From positions 1 to 64,000 of the forward strand of contig CACYKP010000004.1 in NCBI GenBank assembly GCA_902775025.1: a stretch of DNA of 64,000 nt, written 5' to 3'. The stretch is from an uncultured bacterium. GTDB lineage: Bacteria; Cyanobacteriota; Vampirovibrionia; Gastranaerophilales; Gastranaerophilaceae. Of this stretch, positions 41,947-50,649 are shown piece after piece (the stretch's first letter is position 1; every line of letters begins with the position of its first letter). The notes under the pieces were generated by a model. It had not been told where the DNA came from and searched no databases. It saw nothing but the letters and a program-made list of their open reading frames with translations. Position numbers and translations under genes: made by a program.

Positions 41947-44703
41947 ATGAAGATTATAGAAGCAAGAGATGGTTTTATAAATTTTGAGGCTGATGAAAGT
42001 ATTTACCTGTCCTCTTTTATCCAAGCAGCAGGCATGGATAAAACTTATGTTGCTCAGGTAAATCAAATGAAAAAATTCGGCAAAATTTTGATAGCAAGTG
42101 CAAGAATACTTTTCTTGTACAACGGAACAGAGCTTGTTGAATATGACAGAACGCTTCCTGCCAGAGACTCAGAATTAAGCATCTTCCCGCTTAATATTAT
42201 ACAAAATTCAGTAAAAGCAAAGCAGCCTATAGTAGTCGGAAAAACTCTTGATAATTCAAATAATATTTTTATGGATTTATCAGCGTTTAACAAAAGAACC
42301 CTTATCAGTGTTGATGATACCAACGCTCACAATACATTGGTATCAAATTTAAGCAAGCAGTTTAAACATTCAGGTAAAAAAATAATTCTGGTAGATACTT
42401 TGGGTGTTATCAAGGGAGATAAAAAATATTTTGCAGCAAAAGATTTTAAACTTCCTCTTGATACATCAACACTGGAATTTATGTATAAATCATGCTTAAA
42501 TGATGCGACAGAGGATAGTAAAGCAACTATTGCCGAAGTGTTTAGTGATTTATCCGAGTATTCTAAAACGGTTCCATTTGTTCCTTTTGGAGTACTAAAA
42601 TCTATTGTTGATGAAATGGTTGATAAACAGCATATTTTCAGGCTGTTTGTTTTAAAAAACCGATTGGCAAATTTTGAAAAGCTTGGGTATTTTGCAAGCG
42701 ATAAGAGTGAAGCAGATAAACTGGAAAAAATTCTTGCATCTGAAAGTGCTATAATAGATTTATCTAAACTTAATCCTCTATTCCAAAATAAATTTTTAGA
42801 ATTTATATATTCAAAAATTGATGCAAAAAATACTCAGGTTATATTAGAACTTTCAAATACAGTGTCGAAAAAGAATTTAAAAACTGTGATTGTTGATTCC
42901 GAACTTCCGACACTGGTTATGACTCATTCTAAATATCAGTATTTGAATGATATAAAAGATATGTTTAAAAACTTCATTATAGAACCCTCTTTTGTTAATA
43001 ATGAAGTATTCAGGAACTATATTACGTTCTTATCTTCTATGAAAAACGGGATGTATTTAACAGCAGGTGAAGATGTAAACTATGTTCCAATGGTTTCGGT
43101 ATTCCAAAATATTGATGAATTTGTAGAAGTAAGTGAAAAAACAATTTCTGAAACAGAAAATGAAGAATCTCAATTACAAGATGAAGAAAATATTGATACT
43201 TTAGAAGATTTAACAAATAATCAAGATAAAGAAATAATTACTGTAGAAGAATCTGCAGATAAAATTGATACCTCTGACGATCAGGAAAAATACGATGAGT
43301 ATGAAGGACCGACACAGGAGGAAATAATTGCTGAAATAGAAGAAAAATCAAATGGCATTATAGATTCTATATCTAAGGAGTTAGAAGAACCTGCAGAGAT
43401 AGATTTATTTGGCGGAGAGTCCGATGAAGAGGAAACAGGTACTCAATCTGAAGTTATAGAAGATGAACTTCAGGAAAAAGATAGTATAGATGAAATAAGT
43501 GAAGAATCAGAGCAAACTGAAGATGTTATAGAACCTGAATATGAAGAGGCTATAGAGCAAACAGAGCCTGAAATCGATGAAGATGATATATCCGATTCTC
43601 TAGCGGAAGAACTGCCTGTTATAGAAGAAGAACAAACAACAGAACAGCAAGAGGAAGAGGAACAACTTATACAGCCGGCAGGTCAGGAAGATGTTCTTAT
43701 TGAAGAAACAGAGCTTATTGATGAAGATTTGGCTCAGAATTATGCTTTGAATGAAGACAGTAACAGTGATGAAGAGGCAGAACCTGAGGAAATATTGTTG
43801 GAAGATAATTCTGATGATGCTTTGGATAATATAGCCGAATACGATGATAATGCATCGATAGAACTGCCTAATGGCTCTGAAGATGAAGGTATGTTCGCAG
43901 AAGGTGAAAATACTAATGATGTGTTATCTGAAGAAGAAGATATTTCAATAGAGCTAAGCGGAGATGAAGAATTATTCATAGAAGAAATGGAAGAAACCGA
44001 GCCGGTCAGTGAAGCTCCCGAGTTAAGCGAAAAAGATAAGTCAAGTTTTATAGAGCCTTCTATTATTCCGTTAGATGGTGAAGAATATAATCAAAATTAC
44101 GATGATGAACCTAAGGAAGAGTTTGTAAGCGAAAATGACGTTAAAGAAGATGATATTATTATTGATATGACTGATGAAAATGGTGTTTCCGGTATTGATG
44201 AAGATGTAGACAGACAAATAGTGGAAGATGTTGACAAAGTATTTACTACAATTAAAACCGAAGAAGAACTTGAAGAGATTTCTGACTCTGATTTGGATTT
44301 GATTGATGCGTTAAATGGTGATGATGAAGAATTGGAAGAGTACCAAGGAGAGTTGGAAGAAGTTTCTTCTGACGTTCAAGTTGATGAAGGGATTTTAGAG
44401 CAGCCTTCCGAAGGGATAGTTCCTCCAAGACAACACTCTCAATTATCTGAAAATAACGAGATTTTGGAAAAGAAAGAGTCTAACACTCCGATTGTTCCTG
44501 TGTATGATGCTGACATTCCTCAAGAGGATATGGTTGTAAGTGATACTATACAGCAAGGCGATTCTGTAGTACATGCTAAATACGGAAATGGTGTCGTAGA
44601 AAAAATGATTAAATACGGCACAAAGACATTGTTCTCAATAAACTTTGAAAATGTAGGACGCAGACTTTTAGATCCGACGTTAACAGAGATTAAGAAGTTG
44701 TAA
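41947..44703 (+). CDS. 918-residue acidic protein with C-terminal SH3-like domain
   Basis: The N-terminal ~390 residues look like a folded alpha/beta domain. 'RTLISVDDTNAHNTLVSNLSKQFKHSGKKIILVDTLGVI' and 'ESAIIDLSKLNPLFQNKFLEFIYSKI' resemble the nucleotide-binding and Walker B regions of HerA-like ATPases, but the P-loop Gly/Lys are absent. Residues ~400-860 are a Glu/Asp-rich, low-complexity, probably disordered linker. The last ~45 residues ('GDSVVHAKYGNGVVEKMIKYGTKTLFSINFENVGRRLLDPTLTEIKKL') match the Tudor/SH3-like tail of UvrD/PcrA helicases, which contacts RNA polymerase. The ribosome site is 'gagga'. Function unknown; a nucleic-acid-linked adaptor is one reading. Confidence 0.75.
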   Translation: MKIIEARDGFINFEADESIYLSSFIQAAGMDKTYVAQVNQMKKFGKILIASARILFLYNGTELVEYDRTLPARDSELSIFPLNIIQNSVKAKQPIVVGKTLDNSNNIFMDLSAFNKRTLISVDDTNAHNTLVSNLSKQFKHSGKKIILVDTLGVIKGDKKYFAAKDFKLPLDTSTLEFMYKSCLNDATEDSKATIAEVFSDLSEYSKTVPFVPFGVLKSIVDEMVDKQHIFRLFVLKNRLANFEKLGYFASDKSEADKLEKILASESAIIDLSKLNPLFQNKFLEFIYSKIDAKNTQVILELSNTVSKKNLKTVIVDSELPTLVMTHSKYQYLNDIKDMFKNFIIEPSFVNNEVFRNYITFLSSMKNGMYLTAGEDVNYVPMVSVFQNIDEFVEVSEKTISETENEESQLQDEENIDTLEDLTNNQDKEIITVEESADKIDTSDDQEKYDEYEGPTQEEIIAEIEEKSNGIIDSISKELEEPAEIDLFGGESDEEETGTQSEVIEDELQEKDSIDEISEESEQTEDVIEPEYEEAIEQTEPEIDEDDISDSLAEELPVIEEEQTTEQQEEEEQLIQPAGQEDVLIEETELIDEDLAQNYALNEDSNSDEEAEPEEILLEDNSDDALDNIAEYDDNASIELPNGSEDEGMFAEGENTNDVLSEEEDISIELSGDEELFIEEMEETEPVSEAPELSEKDKSSFIEPSIIPLDGEEYNQNYDDEPKEEFVSENDVKEDDIIIDMTDENGVSGIDEDVDRQIVEDVDKVFTTIKTEEELEEISDSDLDLIDALNGDDEELEEYQGELEEVSSDVQVDEGILEQPSEGIVPPRQHSQLSENNEILEKKESNTPIVPVYDADIPQEDMVVSDTIQQGDSVVHAKYGNGVVEKMIKYGTKTLFSINFENVGRRLLDPTLTEIKKL

Positions 44704-44794
44704 TACTTGAAATTAAAAAATCAGCATTATAGAATGAATTAGGTCGAAATATTTAATCAAGTTTGGAATCTTGAGAAAAGAAAGAAGGTAAATA

Positions 44795-44995
44795 ATGAAA
44801 GACGGTTTACACCCAGATTATAAAAAAACTGTTATCAAATGTGTTTGCGGAAATGAAATTGAAACAGGTTCAGTTGTTGATAATCTAACAGTTGAAATTT
44901 GTTCAAACTGCCACCCGTTCTATACAGGTCAACAAAAAATTCTTGACTCAGAAGGACGTGTTGAAAGATTCAAAAAACGTTACGGTCAAAAATAA
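44795..44995 (+). CDS. rpmE: 50S ribosomal protein L31
   Basis: The 66-residue protein has the L31 type A zinc site ('[14 protein letters not shown]', '[31 protein letters not shown]'). It binds the central protuberance of the 50S subunit and bridges to 30S. Retained cysteines suggest the zinc-dependent form. The ribosome site is 'agaagg'. A terminator follows. Confidence 0.97.
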   Translation: MKDGLHPDYKKTVIKCVCGNEIETGSVVDNLTVEICSNCHPFYTGQQKILDSEGRVERFKKRYGQK

Positions 44996-45016
44996 CGGTT
45001 TGTTTAGAAATTATAA

Positions 45017-45053
45017 AAAAGAGGTTCTGTTTTTTCAGAACCTCTTTTTTTTT
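45017..45053. terminator. bidirectional terminator between rpmE and manC
   Basis: The arms AAAGAGGTTCTG and CAGAACCTCTTT form a 12-bp stem with a T loop. A T run follows on plus and an A run precedes it, so it can end both convergent genes. Confidence 0.88.
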
Positions 45054-45065
45054 ATATTTTGTTTA

Positions 45066-46442
45066 TTAAACTCTGCCGTACATGTCCTCATAGCGAACGA
45101 TGTCTTCTTCTATGAGTAAATCGCCCTTTTGAACTTCAATAATTTTTAATACATCTTTATATGGGTTTTGAAGAGAGTGAATTTCTTTAACATCTATATC
45201 AATACTGTGTCCGGGGCTTAAAATATGTTCTTTCCCTTCAAGAAGAACTTTTGCCATGCCTTCTAAAACAACCCAATGCTCGCTTCGGTGGTTATGTGAT
45301 TGAACAGAAAGCTTTTGTCCCGGGTTTACTTGAATCATTTTTGTTAAGAAACCCTTGCCTTCTGCTAAAACTGTGTAATATCCCCAAGGTCTGTAAACGG
45401 TTTTATGTACAAGATGCGTATTATCGTTTTGTTTTTTTAATGTTTCAAAAACTTTTTTAACATCTTGAGTTTTATCTGCTTTACAAGCCAAAATTGCATC
45501 TTCTGTTTCTACAATAACCGTATCTTCAAGTCCTATTGTAGCAACAAGTTTTGATGATGAGTACATAAGAGAATTCTTTGAACCTTCATCAAGAATGTGC
45601 CCAATCTTAACATTCCCGTCCGAATCCTTGGGACTTACATCATATATTGATTTCCAACTTCCTAAATCATTCCAGTCGCTTTCGAGCTTTACTAGTGCAA
45701 TTTTATCTGATTTTTCCATAACCGCATAATCTATTGATATAGATGGCATTCTTTCAAATTCAATATAAGGAATTTCATCAGAGGATGTAAAGTCAAAGTT
45801 CTTCAGTAATGAATAAATCTCCGGCGAGCATGTTTTTAATTCGTTCAAAAGAGTGGAAGCTTTGAACATAAATATGCCGCTATTCCAATAATAATTTCCA
45901 TCAGCAATATATTTTTCTGCTAGCTCTTGATTTGGCTTTTCGACAAATTTATTAACTTTGACACCGTTTTCAATTTTATTATCTGTAACATTAATATATC
46001 CATATCCTGTTTCAGGATAAGAAGGTTTGATACCAAAGGTTACAATATAACCTTGATTTGCTATTTTCTCACCTTCTTTTACTGTAGAAGAAAAAGCTTT
46101 AATATCTTTTATCAGATGATCTGACGGTACAACTAAAATAACAGGATCTTCTTTTGATTTTATGCTGATGTATTGTGCTGCTATTGCTATAGCCGGAGCT
46201 GTATTTTTTGAGATAGGTTCAGATAGAACGATAGGATTGTCTGCTATTTTTGATAATTGATATTTAACATTAGAAACGTGTTTAACACCGGTCATACTGA
46301 TGATTTTGTCAGTTAATCTTTCAAATGTTGCTTGTAATAAACTTTCAGTATTTTGAATGTTTAACAATTGTTTTGGATATAGCTCCCTTGATAAAGGCCA
46401 TAAACGGCTTCCTGAACCTCCTGCTAATATTAATCCGTACAT
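45066..46442 (-). CDS. manC: mannose-1-phosphate guanylyltransferase / mannose-6-phosphate isomerase
   Basis: This 458-residue bifunctional type II enzyme has an N-terminal nucleotidyltransferase ('GLILAGGSGSRLWPLSRELYPKQLLNI') and 'VEKPNQELAEKYIADGNYYWNSGIFMF', which make GDP-mannose. The C-terminal cupin ('RPWGYYTVLAEGKGFLTKMIQVNPGQKLSVQSHNHRSEHWVVLEGMAKVLLEG') is the phosphomannose isomerase domain. GDP-mannose feeds capsule, O-antigen or glycoprotein glycans. The ribosome site is 'taggaga'. It is alone; no other glycan genes are adjacent, although a flagellin gene lies divergently upstream. Confidence 0.95.
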   Translation of the reverse strand: MYGLILAGGSGSRLWPLSRELYPKQLLNIQNTESLLQATFERLTDKIISMTGVKHVSNVKYQLSKIADNPIVLSEPISKNTAPAIAIAAQYISIKSKEDPVILVVPSDHLIKDIKAFSSTVKEGEKIANQGYIVTFGIKPSYPETGYGYINVTDNKIENGVKVNKFVEKPNQELAEKYIADGNYYWNSGIFMFKASTLLNELKTCSPEIYSLLKNFDFTSSDEIPYIEFERMPSISIDYAVMEKSDKIALVKLESDWNDLGSWKSIYDVSPKDSDGNVKIGHILDEGSKNSLMYSSSKLVATIGLEDTVIVETEDAILACKADKTQDVKKVFETLKKQNDNTHLVHKTVYRPWGYYTVLAEGKGFLTKMIQVNPGQKLSVQSHNHRSEHWVVLEGMAKVLLEGKEHILSPGHSIDIDVKEIHSLQNPYKDVLKIIEVQKGDLLIEEDIVRYEDMYGRV

Positions 46443-46790
46443 ATTACTCTCCTATAACAATACTCGAATATTATAACATAAAATTTTACTTGTTATAAAT
46501 ATAGCAAAATGTGGAATAGATAAATAGTTGTGATATAATCAGTAAAGGAATACTTGATGATATCGTTGAATAAGAAGGACAAACTGTTTAGAGCAGATAT
46601 GACTATCACAAACTCGCTTCCCTATTGTATTTGCGGGGGGTAGCTTATAACGCCCTTCTTTTATTGCTTTTCAACGATTTTTACAAAAAATATATTTGTC
46701 TTATTCAACGAAATTCAACCAAAATCCGCCCCTTAAGTAAGGAGCGAAGTCCGGTATTCAGGGGCGGACAGTTACCCCACGATTACGGAG
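46443..46790. promoter_or_regulatory. manC-flagellin intergenic region with inverted repeat and leader hairpin
   Basis: An extended -10 (TGATATAAT, 46531-46539) points toward the flagellin gene. A perfect 12-base inverted pair, TCGTTGAATAAG (46563-46574) and its complement (46700-46711), brackets 125 bases. A perfect 9-bp hairpin stem, TCCGCCCCT (46725-46733) with AGGGGCGGA (46760-46768), lies just before the ribosome site. No clear sigma-28 box is seen. If transcription starts after 46539 the leader is about 250 bases and structured. Confidence 0.5.
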
Positions 46791-46800
46791 GGAGGTGCGT

Positions 46801-49038
46801 ATGGCTCTCACCATAAACACCAACCTTTCATCGATGCTTGTGCAGATGAACCTTGCTCAATCGACGTTTGACCTAAATAAAGCGATTGAGCGTATGACAA
46901 CGGGATATAAGCTCAACCATGCAAGCGATAATGCCGCAAATTATTCTATTGCTCAGAATATGGTGAGCTGGCTCTCGAGTTATGATATAGCATCTGAGAA
47001 TATATCAATGGGTACAGACCTTGTTCAGACAGCATCGGATAGTATAGCTTTAATGCAGCAGCATGCGGAACGAATCCATAATCTAGTAACTCAGGCAATG
47101 AACGGAACTTATGGCGAAGATTCCCAAAAAGCAATCTCAAGTGAGATTAATGCACGAATTGCAGAGATTGACAGACTTTATCAAACGACCGAGTATAACG
47201 GCATCTCTCTTTTTAATAACCAAAAAATTGATATTTCTGAGGGGGCAATACAGCCGGGTGAGAGTGGTTTTATTGATGAGAACGCACTATCAGGGCCTGT
47301 TATGGTGAAAGAAACGGGATTTATACGTGCACTTTCGTCAGGAACGGTAGACGGAATAAAGGATAGTTATACCGATGCAGAGATTGCAGCTATGACCAAG
47401 GTTAAGAATTTAACAAAGTTTAGTTCAGGTCAAACCTATGCTATAACAGATGTTGAAGACCTCCAAAAACTTGCAGAACTTCATAATGCAGGAAAGAGTA
47501 TTGCCAATGTTACCTTTGTTCTCGGAGCTGACCTTGATCTTTCGGGTGTTGATTGGACTCCGATAGGTGACAACACCACCACCTCTAATGCAACCCGTTT
47601 TAGAGGTACATTTAACGGCAACGGACATACAATCTCTAATCTTACGGTTAATAATCCTGATGCTAAATGTCAGGGCTTGTTTGGGTATGTAAACGGCGGA
47701 AAAATCAGGAATCTAGGACTAGAAAATGCAGAGATATCAGGAGATATCTGCTGCGGGGCATTAGCGGGATACACGTCAAGTGCTAAAATTGATAATTGCT
47801 TTGCCGAATCTACAGTAAGCGGGAAATCTTATATCGGCGGTCTGATAGGAAGGGCAAGTAATACAAGCAGTATAAAAAACAGTTATTCATCTTCTAGTGT
47901 TAGTGGACAAGGTTCTAATGTTGGCGGGCTTGTCGGGCATTGTAATAGCAGCAGTGTAGAAAACAGTTATTCATCTTCTACGGTTAGTGGACTAGGTGCT
48001 GATGTTGGCGGACTTGTCGGGCAATGTGTTAGCAGCAGTGTAGAAAACAGTTATTCATTTTCTACGGTTAGTGGACTAGCTGCTAATGTTGGCGGGCTAG
48101 TCGGTCTAATATCTAGTTGTAGTGTATCCAATAGTTATTCAAATGCTAATGTTAATTCTGCAAGTATACATGTTGGAGTATTTGCAGGTGGAAGTATCGG
48201 TGATACTACAATAGATACGTGTTATTCTTCCGGAAGCGTATCAGGGAACTCTCTTGTCGGAGGTTTTATTGGTACTGCCGGTGCCGGTGATACTACAGCA
48301 GGTACGACAACAATAGCCAATTCTTCATCATATTGTACAAATATTTTTGGAGGACAATATGTAGGAAGTTTTATTGGCGGGTACAGAACTCAGTCATATT
48401 ATCCTGACGATTTTATTAGTGACCATGGTGACCAATTTATATATAACGGAGGTTTATCCTTAACAAATTGTGAATCTGCAACCCTTGATGATACCGATAT
48501 GATAGGTGGAGCATTTATAAAACAATTTACAGATGAAGGATATACAGACCCTGAAACGGGAGATTGGGTAAGTGCAAAATCACATGTCTATATAAAAGAT
48601 GAATCTTGTGACCTGACTCCTTTATTAGCTCAAATAGAAGGGCTTGATGTTGCATCCAACCCGACTGATTTGCAAGTCGGAATAAACGGATATGATTCAA
48701 GCAGAATAAGTTTTGATACAAACTTTGTGTATAACCTCTCATCAATCACCGTAGGAGGAAAAGTCAATAAAAATGCTTATACTATAATTGATAACTTTAT
48801 AAACAAGTTATCTGCAAAAGCAACCTCTCTCGGTGCAGTATCAAACAGGCTAGATAGTGCATTAGAAAGTACAACGGTTGCAATGCAGAACCTTACATCA
48901 TCACTGTCGACTATTCGTGATGCCGATGTTGCCAAAGAATCCTCTGCATACATAAAAGCTCAAATATTGCAGCAAGCATCCGCAACACTTCTCGCTACTG
49001 CAAACCAATCCCCAAGTGTAGCTCTACAGTTGTTGTAA
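46801..49038 (+). CDS. flagellin with GLUG-repeat beta-helix insertion
   Basis: About 745 residues. The N-terminal D0/D1 ('ALTINTNLSSMLVQMNLAQSTFDLNKAIERMTTGYKLNHASDNAANYSIAQNM') and C-terminal D1/D0 ('LSAKATSLGAVSNRLDSALESTTVAMQNLTSSLSTIRDADVAKESSAYIKAQILQQASATLLATANQ') are classic flagellin. Between them (about residues 200-550) sits a Ser/Gly-rich repeat region with units such as 'NVGGLVGHCNSSSVENSYSSSTVSG', which match the GLUG motif known from IgA-protease-type surface proteins. The insertion should project from the filament surface. The ATG at 46801, 5 bases after GGAGG, is preferred to GTG at 46795. It is not near the rod operon. Confidence 0.9.
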   Translation: MALTINTNLSSMLVQMNLAQSTFDLNKAIERMTTGYKLNHASDNAANYSIAQNMVSWLSSYDIASENISMGTDLVQTASDSIALMQQHAERIHNLVTQAMNGTYGEDSQKAISSEINARIAEIDRLYQTTEYNGISLFNNQKIDISEGAIQPGESGFIDENALSGPVMVKETGFIRALSSGTVDGIKDSYTDAEIAAMTKVKNLTKFSSGQTYAITDVEDLQKLAELHNAGKSIANVTFVLGADLDLSGVDWTPIGDNTTTSNATRFRGTFNGNGHTISNLTVNNPDAKCQGLFGYVNGGKIRNLGLENAEISGDICCGALAGYTSSAKIDNCFAESTVSGKSYIGGLIGRASNTSSIKNSYSSSSVSGQGSNVGGLVGHCNSSSVENSYSSSTVSGLGADVGGLVGQCVSSSVENSYSFSTVSGLAANVGGLVGLISSCSVSNSYSNANVNSASIHVGVFAGGSIGDTTIDTCYSSGSVSGNSLVGGFIGTAGAGDTTAGTTTIANSSSYCTNIFGGQYVGSFIGGYRTQSYYPDDFISDHGDQFIYNGGLSLTNCESATLDDTDMIGGAFIKQFTDEGYTDPETGDWVSAKSHVYIKDESCDLTPLLAQIEGLDVASNPTDLQVGINGYDSSRISFDTNFVYNLSSITVGGKVNKNAYTIIDNFINKLSAKATSLGAVSNRLDSALESTTVAMQNLTSSLSTIRDADVAKESSAYIKAQILQQASATLLATANQSPSVALQLL
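47872..48115 (+). repeat. 84-bp tandem repeats in the flagellin GLUG region
   Basis: The word AACAGTTATTCAT starts at 47878, 47962 and 48046, exactly 84 bases (28 codons) apart, and the flanking sequence is nearly identical between the last two units. In-frame gain or loss of units by recombination is possible. Confidence 0.8.
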
Positions 49039-49089
49039 TTCAAAATTTTTGATATAATTGGTGTGTTGAAAAACCACTAATGATTCAGA

Positions 49090-49890
49090 ATGAAAATATA
49101 CTATAAGGCGACATATACATATAAACTGCTAAAAGGATTTATGCAAACTGCTGAGAGTTTAATTTCGACGCTCGGCAGTATTGTAATGTTTGGAATAGAG
49201 TTTATAAAAGGATTAAGAGATAAACCTACAACAATAAAAGAACTTATGTATCAATGCTATCGGTTTGGTGTAACGTCTTTACCCATAACACTCTCAATTG
49301 TCGGCATGACATCTGTAATTGTTGCAATGCAAGTAGCAGGAGAAATGGTAAAACAAGGTGGCGGGAATTATGTCGGAATGCTTGTCGCAATTCTTATGGT
49401 TAGAGAAGAAGCTGTTATCATGGCAGGATTTGCTATCATCTCAATGATAGGTTCTTCTCTGGCATCAGAAATTGCTACTATGAAAGTTACGGAGCAAGTT
49501 GATGCGATTCAGGTTTTAAAAGTTAATCCTGTTCATTATCTTTTCACGCCCAGAGTTCTTGCCGGAACGCTTATGATGCCGATAGTTGTAATAATATCTG
49601 CTTTAATTGGTATTTTAGGCGGTGGTGTTGCATCTAATCTTGTGTCAGGCTTGTCTTATAAGGCATATTTTGATTCTGTTTGGTTTGGATTAAATACGCA
49701 CGATTTAAATGTATGTATAATGAAATCTTTTGCATTTGGTTTTGTAATTTCTCTTATAAGTTGTTCGTGCGGTATGGATGCGAAAGACGGTGCGAAAGGC
49801 GTAGGACTTGCTACGACAAAAGCTGTAGTTTGGTCATTTGTTGCAATTGTCATAGTGGATTTGATATTTGCAGCAGCATGTTTCTATTAA
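49090..49890 (+). CDS. mlaE: MlaE-type ABC transporter permease
   Basis: The 266-residue inner-membrane permease has the MlaE signatures 'SLPITLSIVGMTSVIVAMQVAGEM', 'REEAVIMAGFAIISMIGSSLASEIATMKVTEQVDAIQVLKVNPVHYLFTPRVLAGTLMMPIVVI' and 'KSFAFGFVISLISCSCGMDAKDGAKGVGLATTKAVV'. It works with the next two genes to move phospholipids between the membranes. The ribosome site is weak. mlaF starts 27 bases after its stop. Confidence 0.92.
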   Translation: MKIYYKATYTYKLLKGFMQTAESLISTLGSIVMFGIEFIKGLRDKPTTIKELMYQCYRFGVTSLPITLSIVGMTSVIVAMQVAGEMVKQGGGNYVGMLVAILMVREEAVIMAGFAIISMIGSSLASEIATMKVTEQVDAIQVLKVNPVHYLFTPRVLAGTLMMPIVVIISALIGILGGGVASNLVSGLSYKAYFDSVWFGLNTHDLNVCIMKSFAFGFVISLISCSCGMDAKDGAKGVGLATTKAVVWSFVAIVIVDLIFAAACFY

Positions 49891-49918
49891 TGGAAAATTG
49901 AAAATGGAAAATGGAAAA
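49891..49918 (+). repeat. 7-bp tandem repeat ending at the mlaF start codon
   Basis: Four 7-base units (TGGAAAA, TTGAAAA, TGGAAAA, TGGAAAA) fill the gap between mlaE and mlaF, the last one including the A of the mlaF ATG. The purine-rich units double as the ribosome site. Confidence 0.7.
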
Positions 49919-50634
49919 TGAGTATTGAAGTAAAGAATTTAGTAAAATCATTTGATAAGAAAGTAATATTAGATAATATATCATTTAAGGTAGATGATGG
50001 AAAGATATTATCAATAGTAGGTTTTAGCGGTTCCGGAAAGAGTACGGTTTTGAAGCTTATAAGCGGTTTGATTGAAAAGGATTCCGGTGAGGTTATTACA
50101 ACAGGCGGCGACATAGCGATGGTATTTCAATACTCTGCACTTTTTGATTCTTTGAATGTATTTGATAATATCTCGTTTGCACTTCAGGAAAGAAAAGATT
50201 TACGAGGCAAATATACAAGAAAAGAATTGGAGAAAATCGTTGCGGAAAAACTTGAACTTGTTGGACTTTCAGGAATTGAGGATAAGTTTCCATCAGAGTT
50301 ATCTGGAGGTATGCAAAAACGTGTAAGTTTCGCACGTGCTATTGTTACAGAACCTAAGATTATTCTGTATGACGAACCTACTGCTGGTTTGGATCCAATA
50401 TCATCAACGCTAATAGAGGATTATATTGTTAGATTAAAAAACGAAACAAATGCGGCTTCAATAGTTGTTACTCACCAAATGTCAACTATTCGAAGGACTG
50501 CTGATTCTGTGTTAATGTTGTATAATGGACATGCAGTTTTTGAAGGTTCTCCTGATGAATTATGCAGAGAAGAAACACCTTATACAAGGCAGTTTGTTGA
50601 GGCAACATTAGACGGACCTATGAAAATGAATTAA
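49918..50634 (+). CDS. mlaF: MlaF-type ABC transporter ATPase
   Basis: The 238-residue ATPase has Walker A 'GFSGSGKSTVLK', Q-loop 'VFQYSALFDSLNVFDNI', signature 'LSGGMQKRVSFARA', Walker B 'IILYDEPTAGLDP' and the H-loop 'VVTHQM'. The 'SALFDSLNVFDNISFAL' segment is typical of MlaF. It powers the MlaE permease for phospholipid transport at the inner membrane. It lies between mlaE and mlaD in one operon. Confidence 0.94.
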   Translation: MSIEVKNLVKSFDKKVILDNISFKVDDGKILSIVGFSGSGKSTVLKLISGLIEKDSGEVITTGGDIAMVFQYSALFDSLNVFDNISFALQERKDLRGKYTRKELEKIVAEKLELVGLSGIEDKFPSELSGGMQKRVSFARAIVTEPKIILYDEPTAGLDPISSTLIEDYIVRLKNETNAASIVVTHQMSTIRRTADSVLMLYNGHAVFEGSPDELCREETPYTRQFVEATLDGPMKMN

Positions 50635-50649
50635 AGAGGAATATGAAAA

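Noticed and set aside
46725-46768. Riboswitch before the flagellin
   Set aside because: It is a simple hairpin with no recognisable aptamer core; kept only as a leader structure.
46625-46816. 63-codon frame before the flagellin
   Set aside because: It spans the leader hairpin and runs into the flagellin start in another frame, with no ribosome site.
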